NCBI RefSeq assembly: GCF_018128945.1
Contig: NZ_CP068393.1
Span: 186,001 to 250,000, forward strand
Length of the DNA stretch: 64,000 nt
Reading direction: 5' to 3'
DNA from: Aristaeella hokkaidonensis
GTDB lineage: Bacteria; Bacillota; Clostridia; Christensenellales; Aristaeellaceae
The first letter of the stretch is position 1, and each line of letters begins with the position of its first letter. Below the pieces are notes generated by a model that saw only the letters and a program-made list of their open reading frames with translations, made no database searches and was not told the origin of the DNA. This document shows, piece by piece, positions 1-7,892 of the stretch. A program made the translations under genes and the position numbers.

Positions 1-427
1 GGACATAACGGTCGCTCGGACGCATACCCACCTGCCAGAACCAGCGGCTTTCCGTTTCCTGGAATTCATCGAAGTCCTTTTTCGTGAAGGGACTCATGGT
101 CGGAACACCGGTAGAACCGGAAGAAGTGGAGATAAAGACGACATCCTCTTCTGGCACGGCACACAGTTCACCGAGGAAAGAGCCGACGCCCTGCGTATCG
201 CGCTGGGTCCGTTTGTCGATGAAGGGGAACTTCTGAATGTCCTTTAAGGTTTTGATGTCGGAGGGCTTCACTCCTGCTGCATCAAAGGATCTTTTGTAAT
301 AGGGAGCATGATCATAGGCGAACTGCACGATCTCCTTCAGATCCTCCAGCTGCTTCTTTTCAAGCTCCTCACGGGGCATGGTTTCCAGTTCCTTATCCCA
401 ATACTTGTTATTTACATCTCTGCTCAT
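1..427 (-). CDS. paaK: Phenylacetate-CoA ligase, N-terminal part (cut by window edge)
   Basis: This is an AMP-forming aryl-CoA ligase of the PaaK family, which makes phenylacetyl-CoA from phenylacetate, ATP and CoA. Only about the first 142 residues are present. They include HAPYYKR near residue 40 and the adenylation loop STSSGSTGVPT near 100-110. The ATG is preceded by AGGAGG, and it overlaps the stop of the upstream oxidoreductase beta gene as ATGA, so the two genes are translationally coupled. It is the last visible gene of an operon with an ABC importer and a 2-oxoacid:ferredoxin oxidoreductase. That setting suggests it activates an aryl or branched carboxylate for reductive carboxylation, or works on the product of 2-oxoacid oxidation. 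The exact acid cannot be read from this fragment. Confidence 0.88.
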   Translation of the reverse strand, partial: MSRDVNNKYWDKELETMPREELEKKQLEDLKEIVQFAYDHAPYYKRSFDAAGVKPSDIKTLKDIQKFPFIDKRTQRDTQGVGSFLGELCAVPEEDVVFISTSSGSTGVPTMSPFTKKDFDEFQETESRWFWQVGMRPSDRYV

Positions 428-1335
428 GGTCTTTTTTCCTCCTGTATGTTTTTATAGGTTTTTCTGATTGATTCCCACTTCAGGTCCCTTGACTGACGGA
501 TCAGTTCAATATCCTCTTCCGTCAGGTGCCTGAATCGTGCCTGCCTTTTCAGATAATCCGCGGGATCGGACAACTGTTTCGGCTGATGTGTCAGGGTAAA
601 TTCGCCGTTCTCATACTCGGCCAGGTACCACAGGCCGCAGTCCACAACCTGACGGGCAACTTCCACGGTTTCATCCGTCGCAATTCCCCATCCGGTAGGA
701 CACGGAGCAATAATGTGGATATATTTTGTTCCGTGGATCTTTGAGGCTTTCTCCACCTTCGCGATAAAGTCGTTCAGGTATCCGATGCTTGCTGTTGCCG
801 CGTATGGTATTCCGTGTGCCGCAACGATTTCAAACATATTTTTTTTCGGACGGAGATTGCCGCGGATGTTCTTTCCAGCCGGCGTAGTGGTTGTCCGGGC
901 TCCGAAAGGAGTAAGCGAACTTTTCTGGATGCCGGTGTTCATGTAGGCTTCGTTGTCGTAGCAGATGTACAGGATATCGTCATTCCTGTCGATTGCTCCG
1001 GACAGTGCCTGGATACCGATATCGGCCGTTCCACCGTCGCCTGCGAATCCGACCGCGTGATATCCGGTTTCTCCTTTTGCCCGGAGACCCGCTTCAATAC
1101 CGGTCAGCATGGACGCTGTACCGGCGAAGGTGGAAATGATAGCGTTATTTCCGAAACACAGCTGCGGGAAGTTGAACCCTACAGCCGACATACATCCGGC
1201 AGGTAAAACAGCGATGGATCGTTCACCCAGAACCTTAAGCGCTATACGAACCGCTAAACTTCCGCCGCAGCCGGCACAGGCTTTGTGTCCATAGAAGAAT
1301 TCCTCTTCATTCAATGTTCTTACGTTCAGACTCAA
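424..1335 (-). CDS. porB: 2-oxoacid:ferredoxin oxidoreductase, beta (TPP) subunit
   Basis: This is the thiamine-pyrophosphate subunit of a four-subunit pyruvate/2-ketoisovalerate-type ferredoxin oxidoreductase (303 residues, the usual length). An N-terminal GHKACAGCGG cluster and the TPP/Mg motif AGDGGTADIG followed by DNEAYMNTG are visible. The start is TTG at 1333-1335: a GGAGGTG lies seven bases upstream, and the TTG overlaps the alpha-subunit stop as TTGA. It sits between the alpha subunit and a phenylacetate-CoA ligase. The enzyme interconverts a 2-oxoacid plus CoA with an acyl-CoA plus CO2 and reduced ferredoxin. The PaaK neighbour hints at aryl or branched substrates rather than pyruvate, but that is inference. 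Confidence 0.9.
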   Translation of the reverse strand: MSLNVRTLNEEEFFYGHKACAGCGGSLAVRIALKVLGERSIAVLPAGCMSAVGFNFPQLCFGNNAIISTFAGTASMLTGIEAGLRAKGETGYHAVGFAGDGGTADIGIQALSGAIDRNDDILYICYDNEAYMNTGIQKSSLTPFGARTTTTPAGKNIRGNLRPKKNMFEIVAAHGIPYAATASIGYLNDFIAKVEKASKIHGTKYIHIIAPCPTGWGIATDETVEVARQVVDCGLWYLAEYENGEFTLTHQPKQLSDPADYLKRQARFRHLTEEDIELIRQSRDLKWESIRKTYKNIQEEKRP

Positions 1336-2498
1336 CCTGTTTCACCTCCGGTTCCGACAAAATACAGCCCCTGCTGTCCATTTGACAGATCCTCAAAGAT
1401 CTGCCGGATATCCGCTGCGGAAATATTCTTTCCGCCAAGGCCGCCCACGTAATTGGCTGTGGGAATGGCGATTCCTGCTTTGTGCAGCGCAGAAACGACG
1501 TTGGTATAAACCGTACCTTCATTTCCGAAAGAAATATCTTTTTCAAGCACTGCCAGTGCTTTTGCATTTTTCACGGCAGCGGCTATTTCCTGATTCGGGA
1601 AGGGACGGAGATACCGGAGCCGCAGCAAGCCAACTTTCTGACCGGCATTTCTCAGTGCATCAACAGTTTCCTTTACCAGGCCTGAAATGCTGCCGAGAGT
1701 CACCAGTACATAATCCGCATCCTCTGTCCGATAGTTTTCCGTCAGGCCTGTATACTGCCTGCCGAAGATTTTCGCGAAACGGTCTTCTGCCTCGGTAACA
1801 GCATCCCGCACCTTCAGCAGCCCGGCATGCTCCTTCATCTTGAACTGGGTGTTATAGTCAGGGCCTGCCGAGAATCCCAGATTACGGGGATGCTCCAGAT
1901 CCAGACGGTTCTCTGTCTCAAAGGGCGGCAGGAATTCATCCGCCTGTTCCTTTGCGGGGACATCCACAACTTCATAGGTGTGTGTCAGGACAAAGCCATC
2001 AAGATTGGCCATATACGGTGTGGAGATTTCCTTTTTCTCTGCTATGTAATAGCCAAGCAGAGCCAGGTCCAGTGCTTCCTGCGCATTTTCCGCATATGCC
2101 TGAATCCATCCGCTGTCCAGGAGTGAGATTGAATCCCGCTGGTCTCCGTAGATATTCCACGGAAGGGCTGTGGACCGGTTGGCATTCATCATCAGAATCG
2201 GGAAACGACCGCCGGACGCATATGTCAGGCATTCCGCCATGTACAGCAGTCCCTGTGAGGAAGTGGCTGTAAACGCCCTTGCTCCCACGGCGGAGGCGCC
2301 CATTGCACAGGAAAGAGCTGAATGCTCGGATTCCACATGAATGAATTCCGACTTCAGGCTTCCGTCCTCCACCATTTCCGAAAGCTTCTCCACGACAATT
2401 GTCTGCGGTGTGATGGGGTAGGCGGAAATGACCTGGGGTCTGGCAAGCCGGACACCTTCCGCAAAGGCTTCGTTACCGGACAGAAACTTTTTTGCCAT
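1332..2498 (-). CDS. porA: 2-oxoacid:ferredoxin oxidoreductase, alpha subunit
   Basis: This is the pyrimidine-binding and transketolase C-domain subunit of the oxidoreductase (388 residues). The N-terminus MAKKFLSGNEAFAEG is followed by SAYPITPQTIVVE and the conserved FIHVESEHSALS segment, typical of PorA/VorA. Starting at ATG 2496-2498 places it in a TAATG overlap with the ferredoxin subunit upstream; a longer reading into that gene is not needed. It ends in a TTGA overlap with the beta subunit. All four subunits are separate genes in the order gamma, delta, alpha, beta. That order is common in anaerobes and differs from the fused pyruvate:ferredoxin oxidoreductase of most clostridia. Confidence 0.9.
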   Translation of the reverse strand: MAKKFLSGNEAFAEGVRLARPQVISAYPITPQTIVVEKLSEMVEDGSLKSEFIHVESEHSALSCAMGASAVGARAFTATSSQGLLYMAECLTYASGGRFPILMMNANRSTALPWNIYGDQRDSISLLDSGWIQAYAENAQEALDLALLGYYIAEKKEISTPYMANLDGFVLTHTYEVVDVPAKEQADEFLPPFETENRLDLEHPRNLGFSAGPDYNTQFKMKEHAGLLKVRDAVTEAEDRFAKIFGRQYTGLTENYRTEDADYVLVTLGSISGLVKETVDALRNAGQKVGLLRLRYLRPFPNQEIAAAVKNAKALAVLEKDISFGNEGTVYTNVVSALHKAGIAIPTANYVGGLGGKNISAADIRQIFEDLSNGQQGLYFVGTGGETG

Positions 2499-2788
2499 TA
2501 TTTTTCCGCCTCCATCCTGATTGCACCCGGCCGGCACTCTTTCAGGCAGATGCCGCAGCCTTTGCAGAAATCATAGTCGATGGCTACCTTGCCGTTTTTC
2601 CTGAAGATTACGCCGTCAGGACAGTGAAGATAGCACTGCAGGCAGCCTACACATTTGGCGGTGTCGATGACCGGACGCACGCTTCTCCATCCGGCATTTT
2701 TTGACACCAGGTAACCGGCTTCGTAAGACGTCGTATCGGGTATTTCTGAAAACGTCTGCGGGACGTGATCCCTCAGATACGGCTTCAT
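2498..2788 (-). CDS. porD: 2-oxoacid:ferredoxin oxidoreductase, delta (2[4Fe-4S]) subunit
   Basis: This is a 96-residue polyferredoxin subunit that carries electrons from the TPP centre to ferredoxin. Two cluster-binding motifs are visible: CVGCLQCYLHCP near residues 43-54 and CKGCGICLKECRP near 73-85. The ATG is preceded by AAAGGAGGTGGCCGG, a strong ribosome binding site, and overlaps the gamma-subunit stop by 4 bases. The TAA stop shares a base with the alpha-subunit ATG. Everything expected of PorD is intact. Confidence 0.92.
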   Translation of the reverse strand: MKPYLRDHVPQTFSEIPDTTSYEAGYLVSKNAGWRSVRPVIDTAKCVGCLQCYLHCPDGVIFRKNGKVAIDYDFCKGCGICLKECRPGAIRMEAEK

Positions 2789-3309
2789 CCGGCCACCTCC
2801 TTTATTGCTGCCTTGACCGCGGCAATATTCCGGGCCTGCAGTTTTTCCGGCATATTCTCCCGGATGGCCTGCTCTACCGCACCGGAACCGACGATTCCCG
2901 AAACCGCGGCGAAAGCGCCGAGCATAATGGTATTGGTAATCGGCATATGGAGGATATCCTGTGCGATCGCGGTTCCGTCCAAGGTAATCACCCGCGCATC
3001 ATCCACTTTTCTCCGGGTGTTCAGGATGATTTTTCCCTGATCCTTCAATTCTTCAAACGCCGCATCCGTGAACAGCGTATCATCCAGGTAGATGCTGTAA
3101 TCCGCCTTCACAACCTGACTCCGGTCCCCGACAGGGGTATCACTGAGTTTGGTGAAGGCCCGGATCGGAGCACCCCGCCGTTCAGGACCGAAGGAGGGAA
3201 ACGCCAGCGCGTAAAAGCCGTCGCTTTCCGCTACGTAGGCCGCGCCCAGCAGCCTGGCAGCAGTGAAAGCACCCTGGCCTCCTCTTCCGTGCCATAATAT
3301 CTCTGTCAT
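2785..3309 (-). CDS. porG: 2-oxoacid:ferredoxin oxidoreductase, gamma subunit
   Basis: This is the gamma subunit (PorG/VorC family, about 174 residues) of the same oxidoreductase. The start MTEILWHGRGGQG carries the family's conserved GRGGQGAFTAA loop, and FGPERRGAP lies near residue 47. The ATG at 3307-3309 has GGAGG four bases upstream; an alternative start eight codons earlier has no such site. It follows the ABC permease by 11 bases, so importer and enzyme appear to be one transcript. This physical link is the main reason to think the importer supplies the enzyme's substrate. Confidence 0.9.
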   Translation of the reverse strand: MTEILWHGRGGQGAFTAARLLGAAYVAESDGFYALAFPSFGPERRGAPIRAFTKLSDTPVGDRSQVVKADYSIYLDDTLFTDAAFEELKDQGKIILNTRRKVDDARVITLDGTAIAQDILHMPITNTIMLGAFAAVSGIVGSGAVEQAIRENMPEKLQARNIAAVKAAIKEVAG

Positions 3310-3320
3310 ATGTCCTCCAC

Positions 3321-4241
3321 TTATTTCTTCCACCGAAGCAGGTACTGCTGCAGCTTATTGAAAAGGAATGAAATTGCGACAACCACCACACCGATAACGA
3401 TGATACCGAGGATGGTTCTTGTGTAATCACCGAAGTCCGAGTAATTCTTCACGTAGTAGCCAAGACCGTCCCGCGCACCGATCATCTCAGCCGAAGTGAG
3501 CAGGATGAAGGATACTGTGAGTCCCTGATTGCAGCCGATAAAAATCTGCGGGAGAGAGGCAGGAAGAATTACGGAGAACAGCATTGTGAACGGATTCACA
3601 TTCAGCACCCGGGCTGAATCGATGATCTTCTGCTCCACATTCAGTACACCACTCATAGTACTGGCCAGCACCGGCCAGAAGGTGGCAAGGAAGATAACCA
3701 TGACCGATACGGAACGGAATGTCGGCAGGAGAGCAATGCCGTAGGGGATATACACAATCGGGGGAATCGCGCTGAGGAACTTGGAAATATAAGTTGCGGC
3801 GTTTCCCACACGCGCTTTCCAGCCGAGGAGCAATCCCAGCGGAATGGAGAAAAGCGCAGCGAGCAGATATCCCTGCAGGATGATGGAAAGCGAACTCTGT
3901 ATGTTCACCATGATCTTCGGGAAGTCAGTGATAAACTGGGCGAAGACCCGACCGGGCGGCGGGAAAAGCGTTTCTTTCAGCCACATCAGCTTTGCGGAAG
4001 CCAGCGTCCATAAAATCAGGAATACATACACAAACCCGACGATATCCAGAAACAGTGCCAGGCCTTCCGGCTTTTTGATCAGTGCGGAGACAACGAGCGC
4101 CAGGATTTCAAGCCCTATTGCAAACCACAATACATTGAGGCATTCAGCCGGTTTGACGGTTCTGTCCGGCAGGAACTGCACGGCAGCCAGGATCAGAAAC
4201 AGAAGATTTGTGGCCCTGAGGAATCGATTTCTGAAGGTCAT
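3321..4241 (-). CDS. ABC transporter permease, NitT/TauT (SsuC/TauC) type
   Basis: This is an inner-membrane permease of the nitrate/taurine/sulfonate importer family. It has 306 residues with hydrophobic segments near 12-30, 45-60, 65-90, 115-145 and onwards. The cytoplasmic coupling loop is DSARVLNVNPFTMLFSVILPASLPQ (described as the EAA-type loop near 185-210). The N-terminus has two extra hydrophobic stretches compared with a minimal SsuC. It starts in a TAATG overlap with the ATPase gene. The likely substrate is a small organic anion, either a sulfonate or a carboxylate; the sequence does not decide which. Confidence 0.85.
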   Translation of the reverse strand: MTFRNRFLRATNLLFLILAAVQFLPDRTVKPAECLNVLWFAIGLEILALVVSALIKKPEGLALFLDIVGFVYVFLILWTLASAKLMWLKETLFPPPGRVFAQFITDFPKIMVNIQSSLSIILQGYLLAALFSIPLGLLLGWKARVGNAATYISKFLSAIPPIVYIPYGIALLPTFRSVSVMVIFLATFWPVLASTMSGVLNVEQKIIDSARVLNVNPFTMLFSVILPASLPQIFIGCNQGLTVSFILLTSAEMIGARDGLGYYVKNYSDFGDYTRTILGIIVIGVVVVAISFLFNKLQQYLLRWKK

Positions 4242-5053
4242 TACAGAACCACCTCATCTCCGCCGATCTTGTCCCCGATATCACCGTAGAAGAGGGAAAG
4301 CAGCCTGTTACGGAAGGCACTGTATTCCGGCGTCTGTACCAGTTCGGCACGGTTCCGGGGACGGGAGAAGGGGACGATGATCTCCTTATATACACGACCC
4401 GGGCTTGCGGACATCATTACAATCCGGTCTGACAGCAGAATGGCCTCATCAATGTCATGGGTGACAAACAAAACAGTTTTTTTCGCGGTTTTTCCATCGC
4501 CTTCCCACAGTTTCAGCAGAAGCTCCTGCAGGATCGTACGGTTCTTCGCATCAATTGCACCGAAGGGTTCGTCCATCAGCAGGATATCGGTATCCATGGC
4601 CAGGGCACGGGCAATGGCCACGCGCTGCTGCATACCGCCTGATAACTGGGATGGGTACTTGCCTTTGAATGCATCCAGACCGACCCGGTCCAGAAACTCA
4701 TCCGCCACCCTGAACCGCTCCGCCTTTGACAGCTTCGGCCTGGCTTGCTTAACGCCGAAGGCCACATTCTTTCTCGCTGTCATCCAGGGAAAAAGGGAAT
4801 AGTTCTGGAAAACCACACCGCGGTCGTTTCCTGTGCCTTTGATCGGCTCCCCGTCGATCAGGATGGAACCTTCTGAAGGATGCTTGATTCCTTCCAGAAT
4901 GCTGAGCAGCGTACTCTTTCCGCAGCCGCTGGATCCGATCACACTGACGAATTCGCCGTTTTCCACAGAAAAGGTCACGTCATTCAGTGCCGTGAAATGA
5001 TGATTCTTTTCTGTGTAGTCCACCGACAAATGGTTGATCTCGATCTTACTCAT
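4241..5053 (-). CDS. ABC transporter ATPase, NitT/TauT (SsuB/TauB) type
   Basis: This is the nucleotide-binding subunit of the importer, 270 residues from the chosen ATG. It shows Walker A GSSGCGKST, signature [15 protein letters not shown], Walker B ILLMDEPFGAID and the switch histidine in FVTHDIDEA. The ATG at 5051-5053 is preferred because GAGGTG lies six bases upstream; the in-frame GTG nine bases earlier is itself part of that Shine-Dalgarno sequence. It lies 90 bases downstream of the binding-protein gene. Confidence 0.9.
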   Translation of the reverse strand: MSKIEINHLSVDYTEKNHHFTALNDVTFSVENGEFVSVIGSSGCGKSTLLSILEGIKHPSEGSILIDGEPIKGTGNDRGVVFQNYSLFPWMTARKNVAFGVKQARPKLSKAERFRVADEFLDRVGLDAFKGKYPSQLSGGMQQRVAIARALAMDTDILLMDEPFGAIDAKNRTILQELLLKLWEGDGKTAKKTVLFVTHDIDEAILLSDRIVMMSASPGRVYKEIIVPFSRPRNRAELVQTPEYSAFRNRLLSLFYGDIGDKIGGDEVVL

Positions 5054-5143
5054 ATGTTTCACCTCACAGTTCCTCGTCCGCGGACGTGTGTTTCAGAAAA
5101 ACGGGACGGAAGAGCGTTTCTTCCGTCCTGTTTGATGAACGGA

Positions 5144-6199
5144 TTACTCGTACTGGTCAAAGTGCTCCTTCAGAGACTGGTAAACAGGATCATCAGGGGA
5201 CTCAGCCAGGAGGCTGGCGAGCGCCTTGTCATAGACCGCAGTGTTGTAGAGGGGGTCTATATCGTAATCCTGAATGTAACCCAGTTCGACGATGGAAGCC
5301 TTTAAAGCGACCGTTCCCTGCTTGTCCGGATCGGGAACGGAAGTACCGTATCCGCCGTAAACCTCGGTCCTGATATAGTCTTCGTCAATATCAATGTACT
5401 GTTTGATGTCCCGGATGGATTCGTCCTGATGCTCCTGGGAGAACTTGTAGGCTTTGATCAGGGCACGCTCAAACGCATTGTACGCATTGGGATATTCCGT
5501 AAGCGCGGCGCTCGGCGCGACCTGACGGCAGCAGGGCTGATTCTTCAGCGCCTCCTCCTCAGAGCAGCGGTAGACAATTTCGTATCCCAGTCCCTTTGCC
5601 AGTGAGGCATAGGGGGAATAGACGGACGCCGCGTCGATGGAACCGTTCTGCAGGGCATTGAATGCGTCCTTCTGGCTGTCGAAGTAGATGATGTGAACCT
5701 GGCCTTCGGCTTCGCCGATTTCAATACCCGCGTTTCTCAGGAGGATCTGCAGTTCAGCGTCCTGTACACTGTTCTTGACAGAGGCCACATTCCTGTCCTT
5801 CAGGATGGAAACATCCCATTCAGTCAGGCCTTCGGTGTATTCCGGCTTGATCACATATCCGTGACCGTTGGTCATTGCCCCACCGAAGATGGTGAGATCC
5901 TGACCCTGACTCTGGAAAGAGAGGATCGGAACGGAACCGATAAACGCCACATCCAGTTTGCCGGAGATCAGGCCGGTCGCAAGTTCAGACGCGCTGGAGA
6001 ACTGGGTCAGGGTTACGTTCAGGCCTTCTTCCTCGAAGTAACCTTCTTCCCTGGCGATGAATCCGAGCAGATGAGCTGTGGAATTCAGATAGCCAAGTCC
6101 GAAGTCGGCTTTTTCAACAGCGGGGGTTTCCGCACCGGCAGGAACAGCCAGTGAAAGCACCAGCGCAAGAAGCGCTGCGATTGCAATAATCTTTTTCAT
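5144..6199 (-). CDS. ABC transporter substrate-binding protein, NitT/TauT (NMT1-like) family
   Basis: This is an extracytoplasmic solute receptor of about 351 residues. It has a signal peptide (MKKIIAIAALLALVLSLAVPAGAE) and the NMT1/SsuA-type fold signature: FIAREEGYFEEEGLNV, GLISGKLDVAFIGSVP, then SVQDAELQILLRNAG. An internal QPCCRQV segment contains an adjacent Cys pair. The ATG 6197-6199 has AAGGATGA upstream. It follows the Cys-Cys repeat protein by 51 bases without a terminator, so both are probably cotranscribed. Substrate candidates are sulfonates (sulfur-regulon context) or aryl/branched carboxylates (PorGDAB and PaaK context). Confidence 0.85.
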   Translation of the reverse strand: MKKIIAIAALLALVLSLAVPAGAETPAVEKADFGLGYLNSTAHLLGFIAREEGYFEEEGLNVTLTQFSSASELATGLISGKLDVAFIGSVPILSFQSQGQDLTIFGGAMTNGHGYVIKPEYTEGLTEWDVSILKDRNVASVKNSVQDAELQILLRNAGIEIGEAEGQVHIIYFDSQKDAFNALQNGSIDAASVYSPYASLAKGLGYEIVYRCSEEEALKNQPCCRQVAPSAALTEYPNAYNAFERALIKAYKFSQEHQDESIRDIKQYIDIDEDYIRTEVYGGYGTSVPDPDKQGTVALKASIVELGYIQDYDIDPLYNTAVYDKALASLLAESPDDPVYQSLKEHFDQYE

Positions 6200-6250
6200 G
6201 TTAATCATCCTTTCAATCTGTTATCAGTCTGACCGATTTACGATCGTTTT

Positions 6251-6568
6251 TCAGTTTCCGCAACAATCGGGAATATTATCCGGAAGCGTTACTTCAGTGG
6301 ATTCCTGCTTGCAGCAATCTGGAGTGTTTTCCTCTCCTGTTTCCTGCTTGCAGCAGTCTTTTTCTTCCTGCTTTTCCTGTTTGCAGCAGTCTTTCTCTTC
6401 CTGGGATTCCTGCCTGCAGCAGTCAGGAGTGGATTCCTCCGCGGTCTCCTGCTGACAGCATTCTTTTACTTCCTGGCCGTCATGTCCGAGGCTGCTTTCC
6501 ACAGGTTTGCCGTTTCCTGCAAGAAAGAGGAAGATGAAACTGAGAATTAAACTAAGATACTGGATCAA
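6251..6568 (-). CDS. Unrecognised small membrane protein with six Cys-Cys repeats
   Basis: I do not recognise this 105-residue protein. A hydrophobic segment (residues 3-18) is followed by an acidic, Gln/Glu-rich tail with Cys pairs at 37-38, 50-51, 61-62, 72-73, 85-86 and 102-103. Most sit in a CC(K/R/Q)QE unit repeated every 11-13 residues. Start is TTG 6566-6568 with a strong GGGAGGA seven bases upstream. It is the first gene after promoter 6793-6821 and a hairpin terminator (6600-6628), and leads into the ABC/Por/PaaK operon. The tail could bind metal, form disulfides or act as a thiol store; translation of 12 Cys codons could also act as a cysteine gauge. It does not match the short FeoB-associated Cys-rich proteins I know. 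Confidence 0.75.
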   Translation of the reverse strand: MIQYLSLILSFIFLFLAGNGKPVESSLGHDGQEVKECCQQETAEESTPDCCRQESQEEKDCCKQEKQEEKDCCKQETGEENTPDCCKQESTEVTLPDNIPDCCGN

Positions 6569-6599
6569 ACGCTTGTCCTCCCGACTGTAAAATGAGTAT

Positions 6600-6628
6600 A
6601 AAAAATGGAAGTCTTATTCATACTTCCA
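6600..6628 (-). terminator. Intrinsic terminator inside the operon leader
   Basis: A TGGAAGT/ACTTCCA stem with a 9-base loop is followed by TTTTTT on the minus strand. It lies after the promoter and short ORF and before the Cys-Cys protein gene, so it would cap transcription of the whole operon unless read through or antiterminated. Confidence 0.75.
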
Positions 6629-6760
6629 GCGTTCCGCTTCTCTGATACCGCAGATGACCCGTCACATTCGGGACATACAACATCGGCCGATCCGGGAACC
6701 GCTGAGCCGCATCGTACAGATACACATCTCCATTCGCGTAAAAGTCTGCTTCGTCGTCAT
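6618..6760 (-). other. Short ORF region upstream of the Cys-Cys operon: leader peptide or frameshifted small gene
   Basis: Two readings compete. From ATG 6758-6760, which has GGGAGG nine bases upstream, a 32-codon frame ends at 6662 and contains Cys-Ile-Cys and then a late Cys-Cys pair, like a cysteine leader peptide. The other frame, open to 6618, reads more like real protein (for example GDVYLYDAAQRF and LYVPNVTGHLRYQ) but has no start codon in place. A single base missing just after the ATG would join it to the ribosome binding site. Either way the region lies between the promoter at 6793 and the terminator at 6600-6628. Confidence 0.4.
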
Positions 6761-6792
6761 GTCCCGTAACCTCCCTTCAAAAGTATGACCGT

Positions 6793-6821
6793 ATTGTACA
6801 TGGTGTTTTTGCGTTTGTCTA
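6793..6821 (-). promoter_or_regulatory. Promoter of the Cys-Cys/ABC/Por/PaaK operon
   Basis: TAGACA and TACAAT are separated by 17 bases, each one mismatch from consensus. Just upstream (6826-6842) lies CCTAT-N7-ATATG, similar to sites at the rrf2 and cysK promoters; a LysR or Rrf2 protein could act here. Confidence 0.65.
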
Positions 6822-6874
6822 ATATCATATCGGAATAATAGGTAATAAGTTTTGGCTATATCTTTTATCAGCCC

Positions 6875-7807
6875 CTATTCGAAAACCGTTCTTTGCTCCA
6901 GATAGCTGCGAAGCTTATCAATATACAGTTTCCCCATCCGGCTCTGGATCATGTTTTCCTTAACAATATAACCGATCTCCATTTTGCTGCCAGCCGGGTC
7001 TCCCCCGGCTTCAAAGGGGATGGCAATATGATCTGAACCGTTCAATTCTTCGCAGATGATTCCTGAACAGAGCGTATAGCCGTTTAATCCCACCATGAGA
7101 TTCAGCATTGTAGCCCGATCATTTGCCTTGATGGTCCTGGGGTATTCATTTGTACTCAGGATTTCCTCGGCATAGTAGAAAGAACCATTGGTACCCTGTT
7201 CAAAGGACAGGCACGGATAATCCGCAAGATCTTCAAAACGGATGGATTTCCGGCCCGCAAGAGGATGCCCTTTCCACAGGTAGACATAAGCGCTGCAGTC
7301 GATCAAATGATGAAACTCCAGACTGTTGGCCCGAAGGATTTTGCCTATAGCCTTGCGATTGAAATCGCTCAGATAGAGAATGCCGATTTCACTTCTTCCG
7401 GAAGCGACGTTATCGATGACCTCGCCAGTTTTGGTTTCCCGGATTGCGAACTCATATTCCTCTGTGTCATATTCCTTCACCATTTCCACAAAACTTTTAA
7501 CCGCAAAGGAATAGTGCTGTGAGGAGATGCCGAACTTCTTTTTCAGCTTTCCGTCCTTGCCGTATTTTTCCAGCAACCGTTCATACTGAAGCGCCACCTG
7601 TTTCGCGTAATGGACAAACTCCACGCCGTCATTGGTCAGCGAAACGCCTCGTCCACCGCGGTTGAAGATGGTGATGCCCAGCTCTTTTTCCAGCTCACGG
7701 ACTGAATTGGTCAGCGTGGGTTGGGAAAGGTACAGCATATCCGCGGCTTTGTTGTAAGAACCGGCTTCTGTGATGGCGATCACATATTTCAATTGCTGTA
7801 TTGTCAT
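6875..7807 (-). CDS. LysR-family transcriptional regulator
   Basis: This is a 310-residue LysR regulator. The N-terminal winged helix-turn-helix is MTIQQLKYVIAI...SYNKAADMLYLSQPTLTNSVRELEKELG, and a periplasmic-binding-protein-like effector domain starts near residue 90. AAGGAG lies upstream of the ATG. It is transcribed toward the Cys-Cys/ABC/Por/PaaK operon and divergently from the Rrf2 gene. Its position makes it the likely activator of the operon, comparable in role to Cbl/CysB/CysL regulators. The inducer is unknown. Confidence 0.9.
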   Translation of the reverse strand: MTIQQLKYVIAITEAGSYNKAADMLYLSQPTLTNSVRELEKELGITIFNRGGRGVSLTNDGVEFVHYAKQVALQYERLLEKYGKDGKLKKKFGISSQHYSFAVKSFVEMVKEYDTEEYEFAIRETKTGEVIDNVASGRSEIGILYLSDFNRKAIGKILRANSLEFHHLIDCSAYVYLWKGHPLAGRKSIRFEDLADYPCLSFEQGTNGSFYYAEEILSTNEYPRTIKANDRATMLNLMVGLNGYTLCSGIICEELNGSDHIAIPFEAGGDPAGSKMEIGYIVKENMIQSRMGKLYIDKLRSYLEQRTVFE

Positions 7808-7835
7808 CTGTTTCTCCTTGCTTTTACTTCTTCTA

Positions 7836-7864
7836 TTGAATTCCTACAAAATCCATGGTAATAT
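7836..7864 (+). promoter_or_regulatory. rrf2 promoter with putative autoregulatory site
   Basis: TTGAAT, a 17-base spacer and TAATAT precede the Rrf2 gene. Within the spacer, CCTAC-N7-ATGGT (7843-7859) resembles the CCTAT-N7-ATAGG site downstream of the cysK promoter, as expected if the Rrf2 protein represses itself and cysK. Confidence 0.7.
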
Positions 7865-7892
7865 GGGGTTATAAGATTGTGAGGTAATGACG

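Noticed and set aside
6200-6250. An attenuator directly between the Cys-Cys protein and the binding-protein gene
   Set aside because: The 51-base gap has no hairpin followed by a T run, so premature termination there is not supported.
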